From Desulfovibrio sp. (GTDB taxonomy: Bacteria > Desulfobacterota > Desulfovibrionia > Desulfovibrionales > Desulfovibrionaceae): DNA of 64,000 nt. Both the position numbers and the translations under genes were made by a program. Below are positions 51,718-59,844 of the stretch, in pieces. Within the stretch, counting starts at the first letter, position 1; the number at the start of each line of letters is the position of its first letter. The notes under the pieces were generated by a model. That model was not told the origin of the DNA, did not search any database, and saw only the letters and a program-made list of their open reading frames with translations. The stretch lies in assembly GCF_019424165.1 (NCBI RefSeq), contig NZ_JAHZAA010000001.1:124001-188000 (forward strand). The letters are read 5' to 3'.

Positions 51718-54700
51718 CTATGCGCCCTGCGGGGGCGTAAAGTTGACGGGAACACGCACACGCCCGCCCGCCTTGTTGGTAAAGAGCAGATGGCCATGCT
51801 CAAGGCCGTAGAGGTAGAGGCGGCGGGTCAGGTCCACATCCTTTCGGCAATAGGCGGCGATTTCTTCCACGTTACCTTCTTTCCACCAGCGCAGGGCTTG
51901 CAGCCCGTCGGCACTTTTCGGCTCATTCAGGGTAGCCTGACCCAGATTGTCCAGCGATATGCGGTAGCTCAACCGCTCCTTTACGCGCTGCAAAAGGTCC
52001 AGACTCGGCAGGCCGCGCAGGTCAAACGGCGCAAAGGGTGTCAGAACGGCATAGTCAAAGCGCAGGCTGTTAAAGCCCACCACAAGGCCCGCGGCCCGCA
52101 TGCGCTCAAAAAGCGCGGGCAGTTCGTCCTGGCTGTAGGAAAAAAAGCCGTCCACGCGGCTGTCATAGGCCACGGCCACGCTCACGCCCATATCTCCGGC
52201 CTTGTGCCAGCCGCCCACCTCGGCGGCGGCGCGGCGGGTTTCAACGTCAAAAACAAGAAAATGGGCGGGTGGCGCTATGGGCGTATGGGGCAGAAGGTCA
52301 GCCATATTGTTCACCTCGCTTTTGACGGCAGCGGGCGCGCACGCCGCGTCATGTTGCCGGGTGCGCCCCTGGGGCGTGATGATGTCGTTTGCCGGGGATG
52401 CGGCCTCCGCAGCAGCCGGAGGCATGCCTGTACCCGTACCGGTATGGTGCTGTGCGGTGGCATGCATGCCACTGCCTGCTGCCTCCGCAGTGCCGGAAGA
52501 ATGGGGGCCAGGAGCCGCAGCGGAGCCGTTTGCCGTAAAAAATTCCAGCTTCGGTTCCAGTTCCGGGCGCGGTGGTGGCGGGCTTGTGACCAGCGTCTGC
52601 AACAGGTGATCGCCTTCGCTGCCCGGCGCGAGCAGTTGGCGTAACAGCTCCAGTGCAGCCAGTTTGCTGATGGGCCTGTTGCCCGAACCGCATTTGGGCG
52701 AGTGCACGCAGGAGGGGCAGCCGTCTTCGCAGGGACAGGAGGCCACGGTTTTGCAAGTGGCTTCAAGCAGGGCGCGGGCGTCGGAAAACGCCTGACGGGT
52801 CAGACCAGCGCCGCCGGGGAGGCCATCATAAATAAAGACGGCGGGCAGGCCAAGCTGGATGTGCATGGGCGTTGATATGCCGCCAAAGTCGTTGCGGTCG
52901 GCCATGATGAGCAGGGGCAGCATGCCGATGGCCGCGTGCTCCAGCGCGTGAATGCCGCCCATAAAGTGCATGAAGTTTTCTTCCAGGCCGGCACGGATAT
53001 TGTCCGGTATGACAAACCACAGGCCTTCGGTTTCAAAAACCTGGGGCGGCGCGTCCAGCGGGGCGATGGTGAGCAGGCGGTTGCCCGTGGTGGAGCGTTT
53101 TTCATAGCCTGTGATGGTGTCGATGATGCGCAGCCGCCCACGGCAGACCAGAGCGCGGCCCAGAGAAACGCGTTCTGTTTCTTCAAGGATGTCCGTAGTT
53201 TTTTGTCCGCGCGTACGGGTAAACCAGCCCACATTGGCCTCTTTGGCAATAATGCGGGCGCGGCCGGGGTCTATTTCTTCAATGATGTAGCTGCGGCCCC
53301 GGTGCAGGTAAACCGCGCCGGGATGCGTCTCACGCCAGGCGCGAAAGCCGTCCACCGAGCCGATAATATGTCCCTGCCCGTCCTCAATACTGAAGGTCTG
53401 CCCTGTGCCGCGCAGATCCACATGGCGCTGGGGACGCTTGCGCGAGGCCAGGAGCTGCCCGCCGTCAGCGGACTGGAGCAGAAGACCCTGCATATTGAGC
53501 GCGCGGGCGGCGGCCAGCGCCGCGGGGCTTGCCAGCATGGCTTCGCCTGGGCGCAGGGGCATTTCGGCGGCGGCGCATTCCAGATGCCGGCCCAGAATGA
53601 CCTCATTGTCGGGATTGACCACGGCCTTTTCCGGCGGACGATTGAAAAAGTCGTCGGGATTGCGGGCAAAATACTGGTCCAGCGCGTCTTCGCCCGCCAC
53701 CACGATAACGGCGGACTCCTGCTGCGCGCGCCCCACGCGCCCGCCGCGTTGCAGGGTGGCCATGACCGTACCCGGATAGCCCACAAGAATGCAGACATCA
53801 AGGCCGCCGATGTCTATGCCCAGTTCAAGGGCGCTGGTGCTGACCACGGCCAGCAGTTCGCCGCTGGCCATGCGTGATTCGATGTTCCGGCGCTCTTCGG
53901 GCAAAAAGCCCGCACGATAGGCGGAAATGCGGCTGGAAAACGAGCCGGACTGCCCGGCCCACAGGCTGATAAGCTCTGTCATGCGGCGCGAACGGCAATA
54001 GACGATGGTACGCAGGTTACGGGCCAGAGCCGCCTTGAGCAGGTCGATGGCCGCCGTGGCCGGGCTTTGCTCGGGATTGAGAAAAACAAAATGCCGTGGT
54101 CCCTGCGGCGCGCCGGACCTGTCAATAACTACGGGTGGCGGCAGTGCGGCAGATTGTTGCGAAAATGTTCCTCCGGCTGCGCCGGTGTGCGTGGCAGCGG
54201 CAGCCGTTCCGGGCGGCACAGGGCTTTCAGGATGCCCGCTGTCTCCGGTTCCGGGCCATGCCGCGCCGGTGAGCGCCGCGCCCAGCTCGCCGGGATTGCC
54301 CACCGTGGCCGTGCACAATACATAGACCGGCTTCGCCCCATAGCGTCCGGCCAGCCGGTTAAGCCGCCGGAAAACCTGCGCCATGTGCGCACCGAACACG
54401 CCCCGGTAGGTATGGGCTTCATCCACTACCACATGGGTGAGTCCCGCCAGAAAGGCCGCCCACTGTTCGTGATGGGGCAGGATACCCAGGTGCAGCATTT
54501 CCGGATTGCTGATGAGCACCGCAGGCGGGTCGCGCCGGATCTTGCGCCTGAAGTGGTCCGTGGTGTCGCCGTCATACAGGGCGGCGGTGGGGCGGGCGTC
54601 TTTGGGCCATGCGGCGGTAAGGGCGTTAAAGGCCGCGAGTTGGTCCTGGGCCAGGGCCTTGAGCGGAAAAAGATAAAGTGCGCGCGCATCTGGGTCGCGC

Positions 54701-54987
54701 AGGTGGCGCTCCAGCACGGGCAGATTGTAAATGAGGCTCTTGCCGCTGGCCGTGGGGGTGGCTGCCACAATGGAATGCCCGGCGCGGATGTGGTCAGTAG
54801 CCAGGGCCTGGTGGCTGTAGAGGCCGGGGATGCCGCGCTGCTCAAGGGTACGGCTTATGGCTGCGGGCCAGGGCAGACGCGTGGGGGCATACCGGGCTTC
54901 GGATGCAGGCAGCAGGCGGTGACAGGTAACCTGCCCCCCCAGCCTTTCTGAGGCCAGCAAGGCAGCGATGTAAGAACCCACAGACAT
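51718..54987 (-). CDS. MrfA-like DEAH helicase fused to a DEDD exonuclease domain (MrfAB-type fusion)
   Basis: A 1089-residue fusion. Residues about 55-480 form a superfamily II helicase (Walker A TPTASGKS at 77-84, VVVDEAHTY at 189-192, SALELGIDIGGLDVCILVGY and QRGGRVGRAQQESAVIVVAG), of the YprA/MrfA/Hrq1 class. Residues about 560-780 form the DUF1998-type domain with a four-Cys cluster (CPCEDGCPSCVHSPKC, near 747-764). After a Pro/Ala/His-rich linker (about 800-900), residues 908-1075 form an RNase H-like exonuclease with VFDVETRR, FNSLRFDYAVL and AAYCRKDVDLTRRLYLYG (DEDD pattern), resembling YprB/MrfB. In B. subtilis the two are separate and excise mitomycin-C lesions. The repair role here is inferred. 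Confidence 0.88.
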   Translation of the reverse strand: MSVGSYIAALLASERLGGQVTCHRLLPASEARYAPTRLPWPAAISRTLEQRGIPGLYSHQALATDHIRAGHSIVAATPTASGKSLIYNLPVLERHLRDPDARALYLFPLKALAQDQLAAFNALTAAWPKDARPTAALYDGDTTDHFRRKIRRDPPAVLISNPEMLHLGILPHHEQWAAFLAGLTHVVVDEAHTYRGVFGAHMAQVFRRLNRLAGRYGAKPVYVLCTATVGNPGELGAALTGAAWPGTGDSGHPESPVPPGTAAAATHTGAAGGTFSQQSAALPPPVVIDRSGAPQGPRHFVFLNPEQSPATAAIDLLKAALARNLRTIVYCRSRRMTELISLWAGQSGSFSSRISAYRAGFLPEERRNIESRMASGELLAVVSTSALELGIDIGGLDVCILVGYPGTVMATLQRGGRVGRAQQESAVIVVAGEDALDQYFARNPDDFFNRPPEKAVVNPDNEVILGRHLECAAAEMPLRPGEAMLASPAALAAARALNMQGLLLQSADGGQLLASRKRPQRHVDLRGTGQTFSIEDGQGHIIGSVDGFRAWRETHPGAVYLHRGRSYIIEEIDPGRARIIAKEANVGWFTRTRGQKTTDILEETERVSLGRALVCRGRLRIIDTITGYEKRSTTGNRLLTIAPLDAPPQVFETEGLWFVIPDNIRAGLEENFMHFMGGIHALEHAAIGMLPLLIMADRNDFGGISTPMHIQLGLPAVFIYDGLPGGAGLTRQAFSDARALLEATCKTVASCPCEDGCPSCVHSPKCGSGNRPISKLAALELLRQLLAPGSEGDHLLQTLVTSPPPPRPELEPKLEFFTANGSAAAPGPHSSGTAEAAGSGMHATAQHHTGTGTGMPPAAAEAASPANDIITPQGRTRQHDAACAPAAVKSEVNNMADLLPHTPIAPPAHFLVFDVETRRAAAEVGGWHKAGDMGVSVAVAYDSRVDGFFSYSQDELPALFERMRAAGLVVGFNSLRFDYAVLTPFAPFDLRGLPSLDLLQRVKERLSYRISLDNLGQATLNEPKSADGLQALRWWKEGNVEEIAAYCRKDVDLTRRLYLYGLEHGHLLFTNKAGGRVRVPVNFTPPQGA

Positions 54988-55001
54988 GATGCGGATGCGC
55001 C

Positions 55002-55721
55002 CTAGCCCCGTGTGGTCCCGGGAAGATTGCCGTTTTCGGCCGCTGCCGGGGTACGGTCCTCGCCGGGGGTGAGGTGCCGCAGCACCCGCGCCGGAGAGCC
55101 GGCGGCCAGGCTATGGGGCGGCACGTCGCGGGTAACCACACTACCCGCGCCGATGATGGCTCCCTCGCCAATAGTCACGCCTTTGAGAATGATGCAGTTC
55201 AGGCCGATCCAGGCATAGTCGCCGATGGTTACGGGCCTGTCGCCATCCATGCCCGGTTCCGTGGCGCGGTCTTCAGGCGGCCAGTGGGCGTGAAAGTCCG
55301 AATCCACAATAATGCAGTTGGGGGCCAGCAAAACCTGACGGCCGATACTGATGACGGTGGAGCGGGCCGTTATGGACGTGCCGCTGAGCTGCGCGCCCGG
55401 CCCCACTTCTATGCGCGCGCCGGGGCCAAAAGTGCGCAGGCGCACGGGATTTGCCAGAGCGGCTGCCGTGGCCCGTCGCCAGGAGGATATGAGGCTTGCG
55501 CCCGCGCCGATGGAAATATGGCTGCCCGGCCAGCGCATAAGCCCCACCGGCCCGTGTGCGCTGACGCCCTGACCCACAGATACGCCCACAAGTGCCGCCT
55601 TGCAGCGCAGGCGCAAGGTTCCCCAGAAGCGGCCCCAGCGCGTCATGGTCTGAAGGCACAGATAGCTGATGACATTGGCCGGGGTAAGGCCCCGTTCCAG
55701 AGCTTTGCGCAGCATGTTCAT
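55002..55721 (-). CDS. Hexapeptide-repeat O-acyltransferase
   Basis: A 239-residue left-handed beta-helix acyltransferase of the maltose/colanic-acid O-acetyltransferase type. It shows imperfect hexapeptide repeats from about residue 65 (SHISIGAGASLISSWRRATA) to the core CIIVDSDFHAHWPPEDRATE with the catalytic-type His, then DYAWIGLNCIILKGVTIGEG and AIIGAGSVVTRDVPPHSLAA. Such enzymes acetylate sugars or amino-sugars of surface glycans. AAGGAACCAAGC precedes the ATG. It precedes the helicase by 14 bases on the same strand. Confidence 0.88.
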   Translation of the reverse strand: MNMLRKALERGLTPANVISYLCLQTMTRWGRFWGTLRLRCKAALVGVSVGQGVSAHGPVGLMRWPGSHISIGAGASLISSWRRATAAALANPVRLRTFGPGARIEVGPGAQLSGTSITARSTVISIGRQVLLAPNCIIVDSDFHAHWPPEDRATEPGMDGDRPVTIGDYAWIGLNCIILKGVTIGEGAIIGAGSVVTRDVPPHSLAAGSPARVLRHLTPGEDRTPAAAENGNLPGTTRG

Positions 55722-55826
55722 GCTTGGTTCCTTTGTGCGGATTTATCCTGTGGTCTGCGTCAGCATGACGCTGCGCGGCAACGGGCATGCCCTGCGGGCT
55801 TTTCAGGCAGCGGAAGAGGTGTTGCC

Positions 55827-55873
55827 GCCGCTGTCCGCTCCCGGCTGCGGTGCAGGCAGGAGCGGACAGCGGC
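55827..55873 (-). terminator. Hairpin between the FMN reductase and acyltransferase genes
   Basis: GCCGCTGTCCGCTCC and GGAGCGGACAGCGGC form a 15-bp perfect stem with a 17-base loop, about 40 bases past the FMN reductase stop. No T tract is present. Confidence 0.55.
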
Positions 55874-55912
55874 GTTACAGACGGCGTCTGGCCGCAGGCA
55901 GTAAAGGCGTTT

Positions 55913-56458
55913 TTACTTCCGCAACTGGCGCGTCCACTGGGCAAGGGACTGCATGACGTCCGTAGCCTGTTTTGTCAGGCCATCGTCCTGCACATCGCCG
56001 TTGTCGTCAAAGCAGGCGCTGAAAGCATTGGAGAACAGTTCAGGCCTGTTCAGCAGGCGCAGGTTCAGGTACACGCAGACCTGGCGCAGGTGGTACTGGC
56101 TGCGGCTTGTACCCATGCCGCCCCCGGCGCCGACAATGCAGGCGGCCTTGCCGGTCAGCGGGGCGAGATCGGGTTCGCGCGAGAGCCAGTCCAGCGCGTT
56201 TTTAAGGGCCGGGGCCAGCGAGTAGTTGTACTCGGGGCAGGCCAGCACCAGAGCGTCAGCCGCAGTGACGCGGGCCACGAGATCCTTGACGGTCTGCGGC
56301 TTTTCGATGTCCTGATTGTAAAACGGCAGGCCGGAAATGTCCGCTATTTCCATACGCACCCCTTCGGGCAGGTGCGCGGCGCAGCAGCGCAGCAGACCAG
56401 TATTGCGGGAGGCGCGACGCAAGCTGCCCGATATGCCGATAAAGGTAAGGTCGCTCAT
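55913..56458 (-). CDS. NAD(P)H-dependent FMN reductase
   Basis: A 181-residue flavodoxin-like reductase of the chromate/quinone/azo reductase group. The FMN-phosphate loop is GISGSLRRASRNTGLL, and PEYNYSLAPALKNALDWLSR is diagnostic. The later GKAACIVGAGGGMGTSRSQY completes the fold. ATG at 56458 is chosen because AAGGAG lies 7 bases before it; the frame extends 15 codons upstream. It probably reduces quinones or flavins under oxidative stress; the physiological substrate is unknown. Confidence 0.92.
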   Translation of the reverse strand: MSDLTFIGISGSLRRASRNTGLLRCCAAHLPEGVRMEIADISGLPFYNQDIEKPQTVKDLVARVTAADALVLACPEYNYSLAPALKNALDWLSREPDLAPLTGKAACIVGAGGGMGTSRSQYHLRQVCVYLNLRLLNRPELFSNAFSACFDDNGDVQDDGLTKQATDVMQSLAQWTRQLRK

Positions 56459-56597
56459 GGTATTCTCCTTGTGTCCGGCTGTGCGGACAAGGCAGGATAG
56501 CAATTTTTATCGCGAAAGCCTACTGCTTTGCTGAGCCGTTCCGTGCCGGGCAACGGCGTAACAGCATGTGTATGCCTTTGCGCCGCGCGGCCGGGCA

Positions 56598-56746
56598 GTA
56601 CAGTGTTGTAATTTTACCAATGCGTGTTCTTAGCACTACAATCGCCCGTTCTTGCGCTTAACAGCACAAATACATTGTGCTTGTGTCTCCACGGCGGCTA
56701 CCTGCCCGCGCGGCCGCCAGGGCATTTTCAAGGTAAAAATGCCCTA
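56598..56746 (-). repeat. Structured TAGAGCA-type intergenic repeat, copy after the FlK-like gene
   Basis: Read on the minus strand it begins with the thioesterase stop: TAGGGCATTTTTACCTTGAA, folding perfectly on AAAATGCCCT. GGCGGC/GCCGCC and AGCACAA-TGTA-TTTGTGCT stems follow. The far end, ATTGGTAAAATTAC, is the inverse edge. Over 100 bases it aligns with the 39371 copy at roughly three-quarters identity, with paired changes in the stems. Confidence 0.75.
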
Positions 56747-57163
56747 ACAGCCGCAGTGCTTGCGGTCGCGGGTACGGCTTTCAAATTTTTCTTTATGCAC
56801 CACCACACGTTCGTGCAGACCTTCGCCGATAAGTCCCACTTCGTCGCGGGCGCTGACCTTGAATGTCAGTCCCTTGCCGTTGGAAGACATGCCCACAAGC
56901 TCGGCGGTAAAGCTTACCTTCATGCCGCAGGGGGTGGCCGCCAGGTGCGAAATGTCCACTTTTGTACCCACAGTGGTCATGCCCAGGCCCTGATGGTCGA
57001 GAATTTCCTGCACCGTGGCCACGGCCGTGGCTTCCATCCATGCGATCATCATGGCTGTGGAAAAAACCTCTACCAGGCCGCTGCCGACGTTACAGGCCAG
57101 CATGGCCTCGCTGACCGTGATTTCAGAGCTGCCTGAAAGGCCGGGTTCCAGTTTCTTTTTCAT
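56744..57163 (-). CDS. FlK-like acyl-CoA thioesterase
   Basis: A 139-residue hotdog-fold protein close in pattern to fluoroacetyl-CoA thioesterase FlK of Streptomyces. It shows VFSTAMMIAWMEATAVATVQ (equivalent to the FlK Thr/Ser and Glu region), VGTKVDISHLAATPCGMKVS (catalytic-type His) and GEGLHERVVVHKEKFESRTR. Family members hydrolyse short acyl-CoAs; many non-fluorinated substrates are likely. The C-terminal RKHCGC adds two cysteines of unknown role. The ribosome site is weak (GAGGTAAGAATA). The stop codon opens a structured repeat. Confidence 0.87.
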   Translation of the reverse strand: MKKKLEPGLSGSSEITVSEAMLACNVGSGLVEVFSTAMMIAWMEATAVATVQEILDHQGLGMTTVGTKVDISHLAATPCGMKVSFTAELVGMSSNGKGLTFKVSARDEVGLIGEGLHERVVVHKEKFESRTRDRKHCGC

Positions 57164-57363
57164 TATTCTTACCTCACTTGCGCGCCGCCTGCGCGAAAAG
57201 CGGCGTCAGTATGGTGGTTGAACGTACGGCGCGCACCCGTTTTTGGGGCTGCCTTTGTTCTGTATAGAAAAGATGGCGGCAGCTAGCAAGGCCCGCTGCC
57301 TGCCGGACATGCCCCGCCGTAACTTTGGCGCGAAGCCAGGCGGCATGCCCTGGAATGTGCTGG

Positions 57364-57403
57364 AAAAACAGGCCGCCCGGCGATGCGGGGCATCGCCGGG
57401 CGG
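57364..57403 (-). terminator. Intrinsic terminator after nrfHA
   Basis: A perfect 13-bp stem (CCGCCCGGCGATG with CATCGCCGGGCGG) followed on the minus strand by CCTGTTTTT, about 45 bases past the nrfA stop. Confidence 0.85.
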
Positions 57404-57448
57404 GGTTGCGCGGGTTTTTGCCCGCAGGAGGTTGTGGCTGGCTGAAGC

Positions 57449-59032
57449 TTATTTGTCCTGCCCGGCCTGTGAGGTCAGGCGGTCCTGGCCTTCCCATACC
57501 TGCTCGGCCTTGGGCAGAGCGGGCAGCAGTTTGGTCCAGGGGTTCTGCTTGAGGAATTCCGGATCCTGCTGGAGCTTGCGGCTCAGGTTCAGAATGGGCG
57601 GCACAATTTCCTTGATGTCGCCAGCCAGCATGGGGGCGATGCCGAAATCCGTGGCCTGGGTCGCCAGGTCAACGGCCTTCTGGCTGCATTCCATACTGGT
57701 CATGAGCGTATCAAGGGCCTTGGCCGGGTTGTGGAAGCCCACGCTGTTTTCAGCCGAAACATAGTCCCAGAACAACTGGCCCTTACGCACCATTTCGCGT
57801 GCTTCGGCCATGAGGGCTTCGTAATTGGCGGCGCGCTGGCCGTCATAGGCGTTGGCAAGCCGCACGGCCTCGTGCGCCTTGACGGACATTTCCTGGGCCT
57901 TGAGCAACTGGTCAAAGGTCTTCTGCTGGGTATACAGCACGCGCTGGCGCAGGTATTCGCCGGTCTTGTCGGCGTGGCACTGGCGGCAGGCGCGCATTTC
58001 GGGATCCTTCATGGGCGAGGTCATCCAGTGGCTGGATATCTTTTTGCCGTCTTCACGCACATACTGCATGTGGCAGTCCGCGCAGGAAACACCGGCCGCG
58101 CCGTGAGGACCGTCCTGGAAGGTTTCGTATTCGGGGTGCTGCATCTTGATCATGGGAACCTTGGAGGCAGCGTGCACCCAGTCCACAAAGGGGCCGGGCT
58201 TGCCGTCAGCGCCCTTGGCTCCGTGACCCTTGTAGTACTGGTACATGTCTTCGGGGTTGAAGCCGTTATCCCAGGGGAATACGGGCTTTGCGGCCGGGCC
58301 GTTATCCTTGTGGGTAAAATAGTATTCCACATGGCACTGGGCGCAGACCAGGGTGCGCTTTTCGTTGCGGCTCATCTTCTGCCAGTCTTTGCCACTGCGC
58401 TTGAGCCAGTCTTTGAGCGGTTCGGAGTAGAGGCGCAGCTCCATGGTGGCCGGGTCGTGACAGTTGGCGCAGCCGATGGTTTCGTCATGCGCGCTGATCT
58501 TGTCTTTGGCGCGGAACTCATTGACGTCCATAGACCAGAACTTGTCGCCGTACTGGGCAACCCATTCCATCATTTTGGGGGTTTTGCAGTTCCAGCAGGT
58601 GGCGGGCAGGTTGCCCTTGCCGTCGGCCGCGAAACGGTTGATGCGGTCAATATTCACAAAGTCGTCAATGGCATAGGTGTGGCCGCGCGTTTCATTATAC
58701 TCGTACATGAACGGGTAGCCCAGCCAGAGATTTTTCAGATAGGGCTGTGCGTGCTTGAAGCCCTTGGGCAGGGGATTCACATTGTCATTCTTGTGATAGG
58801 GAACCGACCCTTTATAGTCGGTCATGATCCTGTCTTCGTTATTTTTCATGTACGAAGCATACTGCTGCGGAAACTGGCCCTTGAAAGCCGACATCTTGGT
58901 TTCCGTTTCAGCAATGCCCGTTTTGTATTTGGGGGCCTTCAGCTCTGTGGAAACATCCTGACAGCCGCTGAGCAAAGCTACGCCCAGCAGCGTGGCCAAC
59001 GCCAGGGCCGTGGTCACAATTCGCTTATTCAT
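57449..59032 (-). CDS. nrfA: Cytochrome c nitrite reductase, catalytic subunit
   Basis: A periplasmic pentaheme enzyme reducing nitrite to ammonium with six electrons. It has 527 residues. An N-terminal lipoprotein signal (LATLLGVALLSGCQD) anchors it to the membrane. The catalytic heme site is the unusual CWNCK, and four CxxCH sites follow (CANCH, CAQCH, CADCH, CRQCH), the standard NrfA set. The start overlaps the nrfH stop by 8 bases (ATGAATAA), so the two are coupled. In Desulfovibrio, NrfA forms a stable complex with NrfH and also detoxifies nitrite. The divergent kinase/regulator pair is the likely control system. Confidence 0.97.
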   Translation of the reverse strand: MNKRIVTTALALATLLGVALLSGCQDVSTELKAPKYKTGIAETETKMSAFKGQFPQQYASYMKNNEDRIMTDYKGSVPYHKNDNVNPLPKGFKHAQPYLKNLWLGYPFMYEYNETRGHTYAIDDFVNIDRINRFAADGKGNLPATCWNCKTPKMMEWVAQYGDKFWSMDVNEFRAKDKISAHDETIGCANCHDPATMELRLYSEPLKDWLKRSGKDWQKMSRNEKRTLVCAQCHVEYYFTHKDNGPAAKPVFPWDNGFNPEDMYQYYKGHGAKGADGKPGPFVDWVHAASKVPMIKMQHPEYETFQDGPHGAAGVSCADCHMQYVREDGKKISSHWMTSPMKDPEMRACRQCHADKTGEYLRQRVLYTQQKTFDQLLKAQEMSVKAHEAVRLANAYDGQRAANYEALMAEAREMVRKGQLFWDYVSAENSVGFHNPAKALDTLMTSMECSQKAVDLATQATDFGIAPMLAGDIKEIVPPILNLSRKLQQDPEFLKQNPWTKLLPALPKAEQVWEGQDRLTSQAGQDK

Positions 59033-59492
59033 AGGCTACCGTCCTTGTGCTGATGGGCTTCATGCGCATGTGGGCCACGCCCTTGTGGCAGTCCACACAA
59101 TAAGGCTTGGCATCCATGCTGGCCACGTTGATGTTGGTCTGGGTATGGCATGCCTTGCAGTTCGCGTTCACCACGTCGCGGGTGCGCAAGCTCAGGGGAC
59201 GCGGAATATCGTGTCCCATAATATTGCCCACCACGTCGCGCAGGCCTTCCTGCGCCTTGAACGGCAGCTTGACCAAAAGATTGTGCGGGGCATGGCAGTC
59301 ATTACAGGCAAGATTGGCGTGCGTTCCCATTTTCTGGGTTACGGCAGCCTCCTGCATGATATGACAACTGGCGCAAAACGGCCGTTGGTCAGTGGTTGTC
59401 ATGGCATAGGCCAGAACTCCCATTAGTACCACGCCCGCCGCAACGCCTCCCAACAGCCACTTCAGCCAGGGTCCATTGCGGGGTGTACCCAT
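59025..59492 (-). CDS. nrfH: NrfH, membrane tetraheme quinol dehydrogenase
   Basis: A 155-residue NapC/NirT-family cytochrome that takes electrons from menaquinol and feeds NrfA. One N-terminal membrane helix (LKWLLGGVAAGVVLMGVLAY) anchors the periplasmic domain, which has four CxxCH heme sites (CASCH, CNDCH, CKACH, CVDCH). AAGGAGG lies 4-5 bases before the ATG, a strong site. It is the first gene of the nrfHA operon, with a leader of about 160 bases from the proposed sigma-54 start point. Confidence 0.97.
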   Translation of the reverse strand: MGTPRNGPWLKWLLGGVAAGVVLMGVLAYAMTTTDQRPFCASCHIMQEAAVTQKMGTHANLACNDCHAPHNLLVKLPFKAQEGLRDVVGNIMGHDIPRPLSLRTRDVVNANCKACHTQTNINVASMDAKPYCVDCHKGVAHMRMKPISTRTVAYE

Positions 59493-59844
59493 AGAGCCTC
59501 CTTCGCTCGCTCCTAGTGCAGATGCGCCCTGAAGACCGACCTTCAGGGCCGGATTTCGCCCGGGTGGGGCGCAGGCAGCCGCTTGTGGCCGCCGGGCAGT
59601 CGTTGGATTCAGGCAGACCGCCCTTCCGTGCCGCCACTGCGGCGGACGAAATATTTATTCAGCTTTTCAAGAAACGTACCAGGATGTATAAAAAAGCACA
59701 AATAAAAGTGTTTTTATTTCAGCATGTTGCATGAATGTATTTTTTGAAGGCGCTTGGCGGGATTGAGTTGTTCAGGTAAATATGACAGAATTCAGAAAAT
59801 TATGACAACTCTGTGAGAGTGCAACACCTCTGTCCGAGGTCTTT
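59493..59844. promoter_or_regulatory. Divergent nrfHA / sensor kinase control region
   Basis: 352 bases without a gene. From left to right it holds the GC-rich nrfH leader (with a CCCTGAAG/CTTCAGGG stem near 59530), the sigma-54-like site, an AT-rich segment at 59660-59740, and an exact direct repeat TATGACA at 59781-59787 and 59801-59807 (20 bp apart, two helical turns). The repeat lies about 115-135 bases upstream of the nrfH sigma-54 site, a normal distance for an enhancer-binding activator. Confidence 0.6.
59665..59680 (-). promoter_or_regulatory. Sigma-54-like promoter of nrfHA
   Basis: On the minus strand TGGTACGTTTCTTGAA matches TGGCAC-N5-TTGCA with correct spacing and two changes (C to T in the -24 part, C to A in the -12 part). 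The changed -12 base lowers confidence; the adjacent sigma-54 regulator supports it. Confidence 0.5.
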
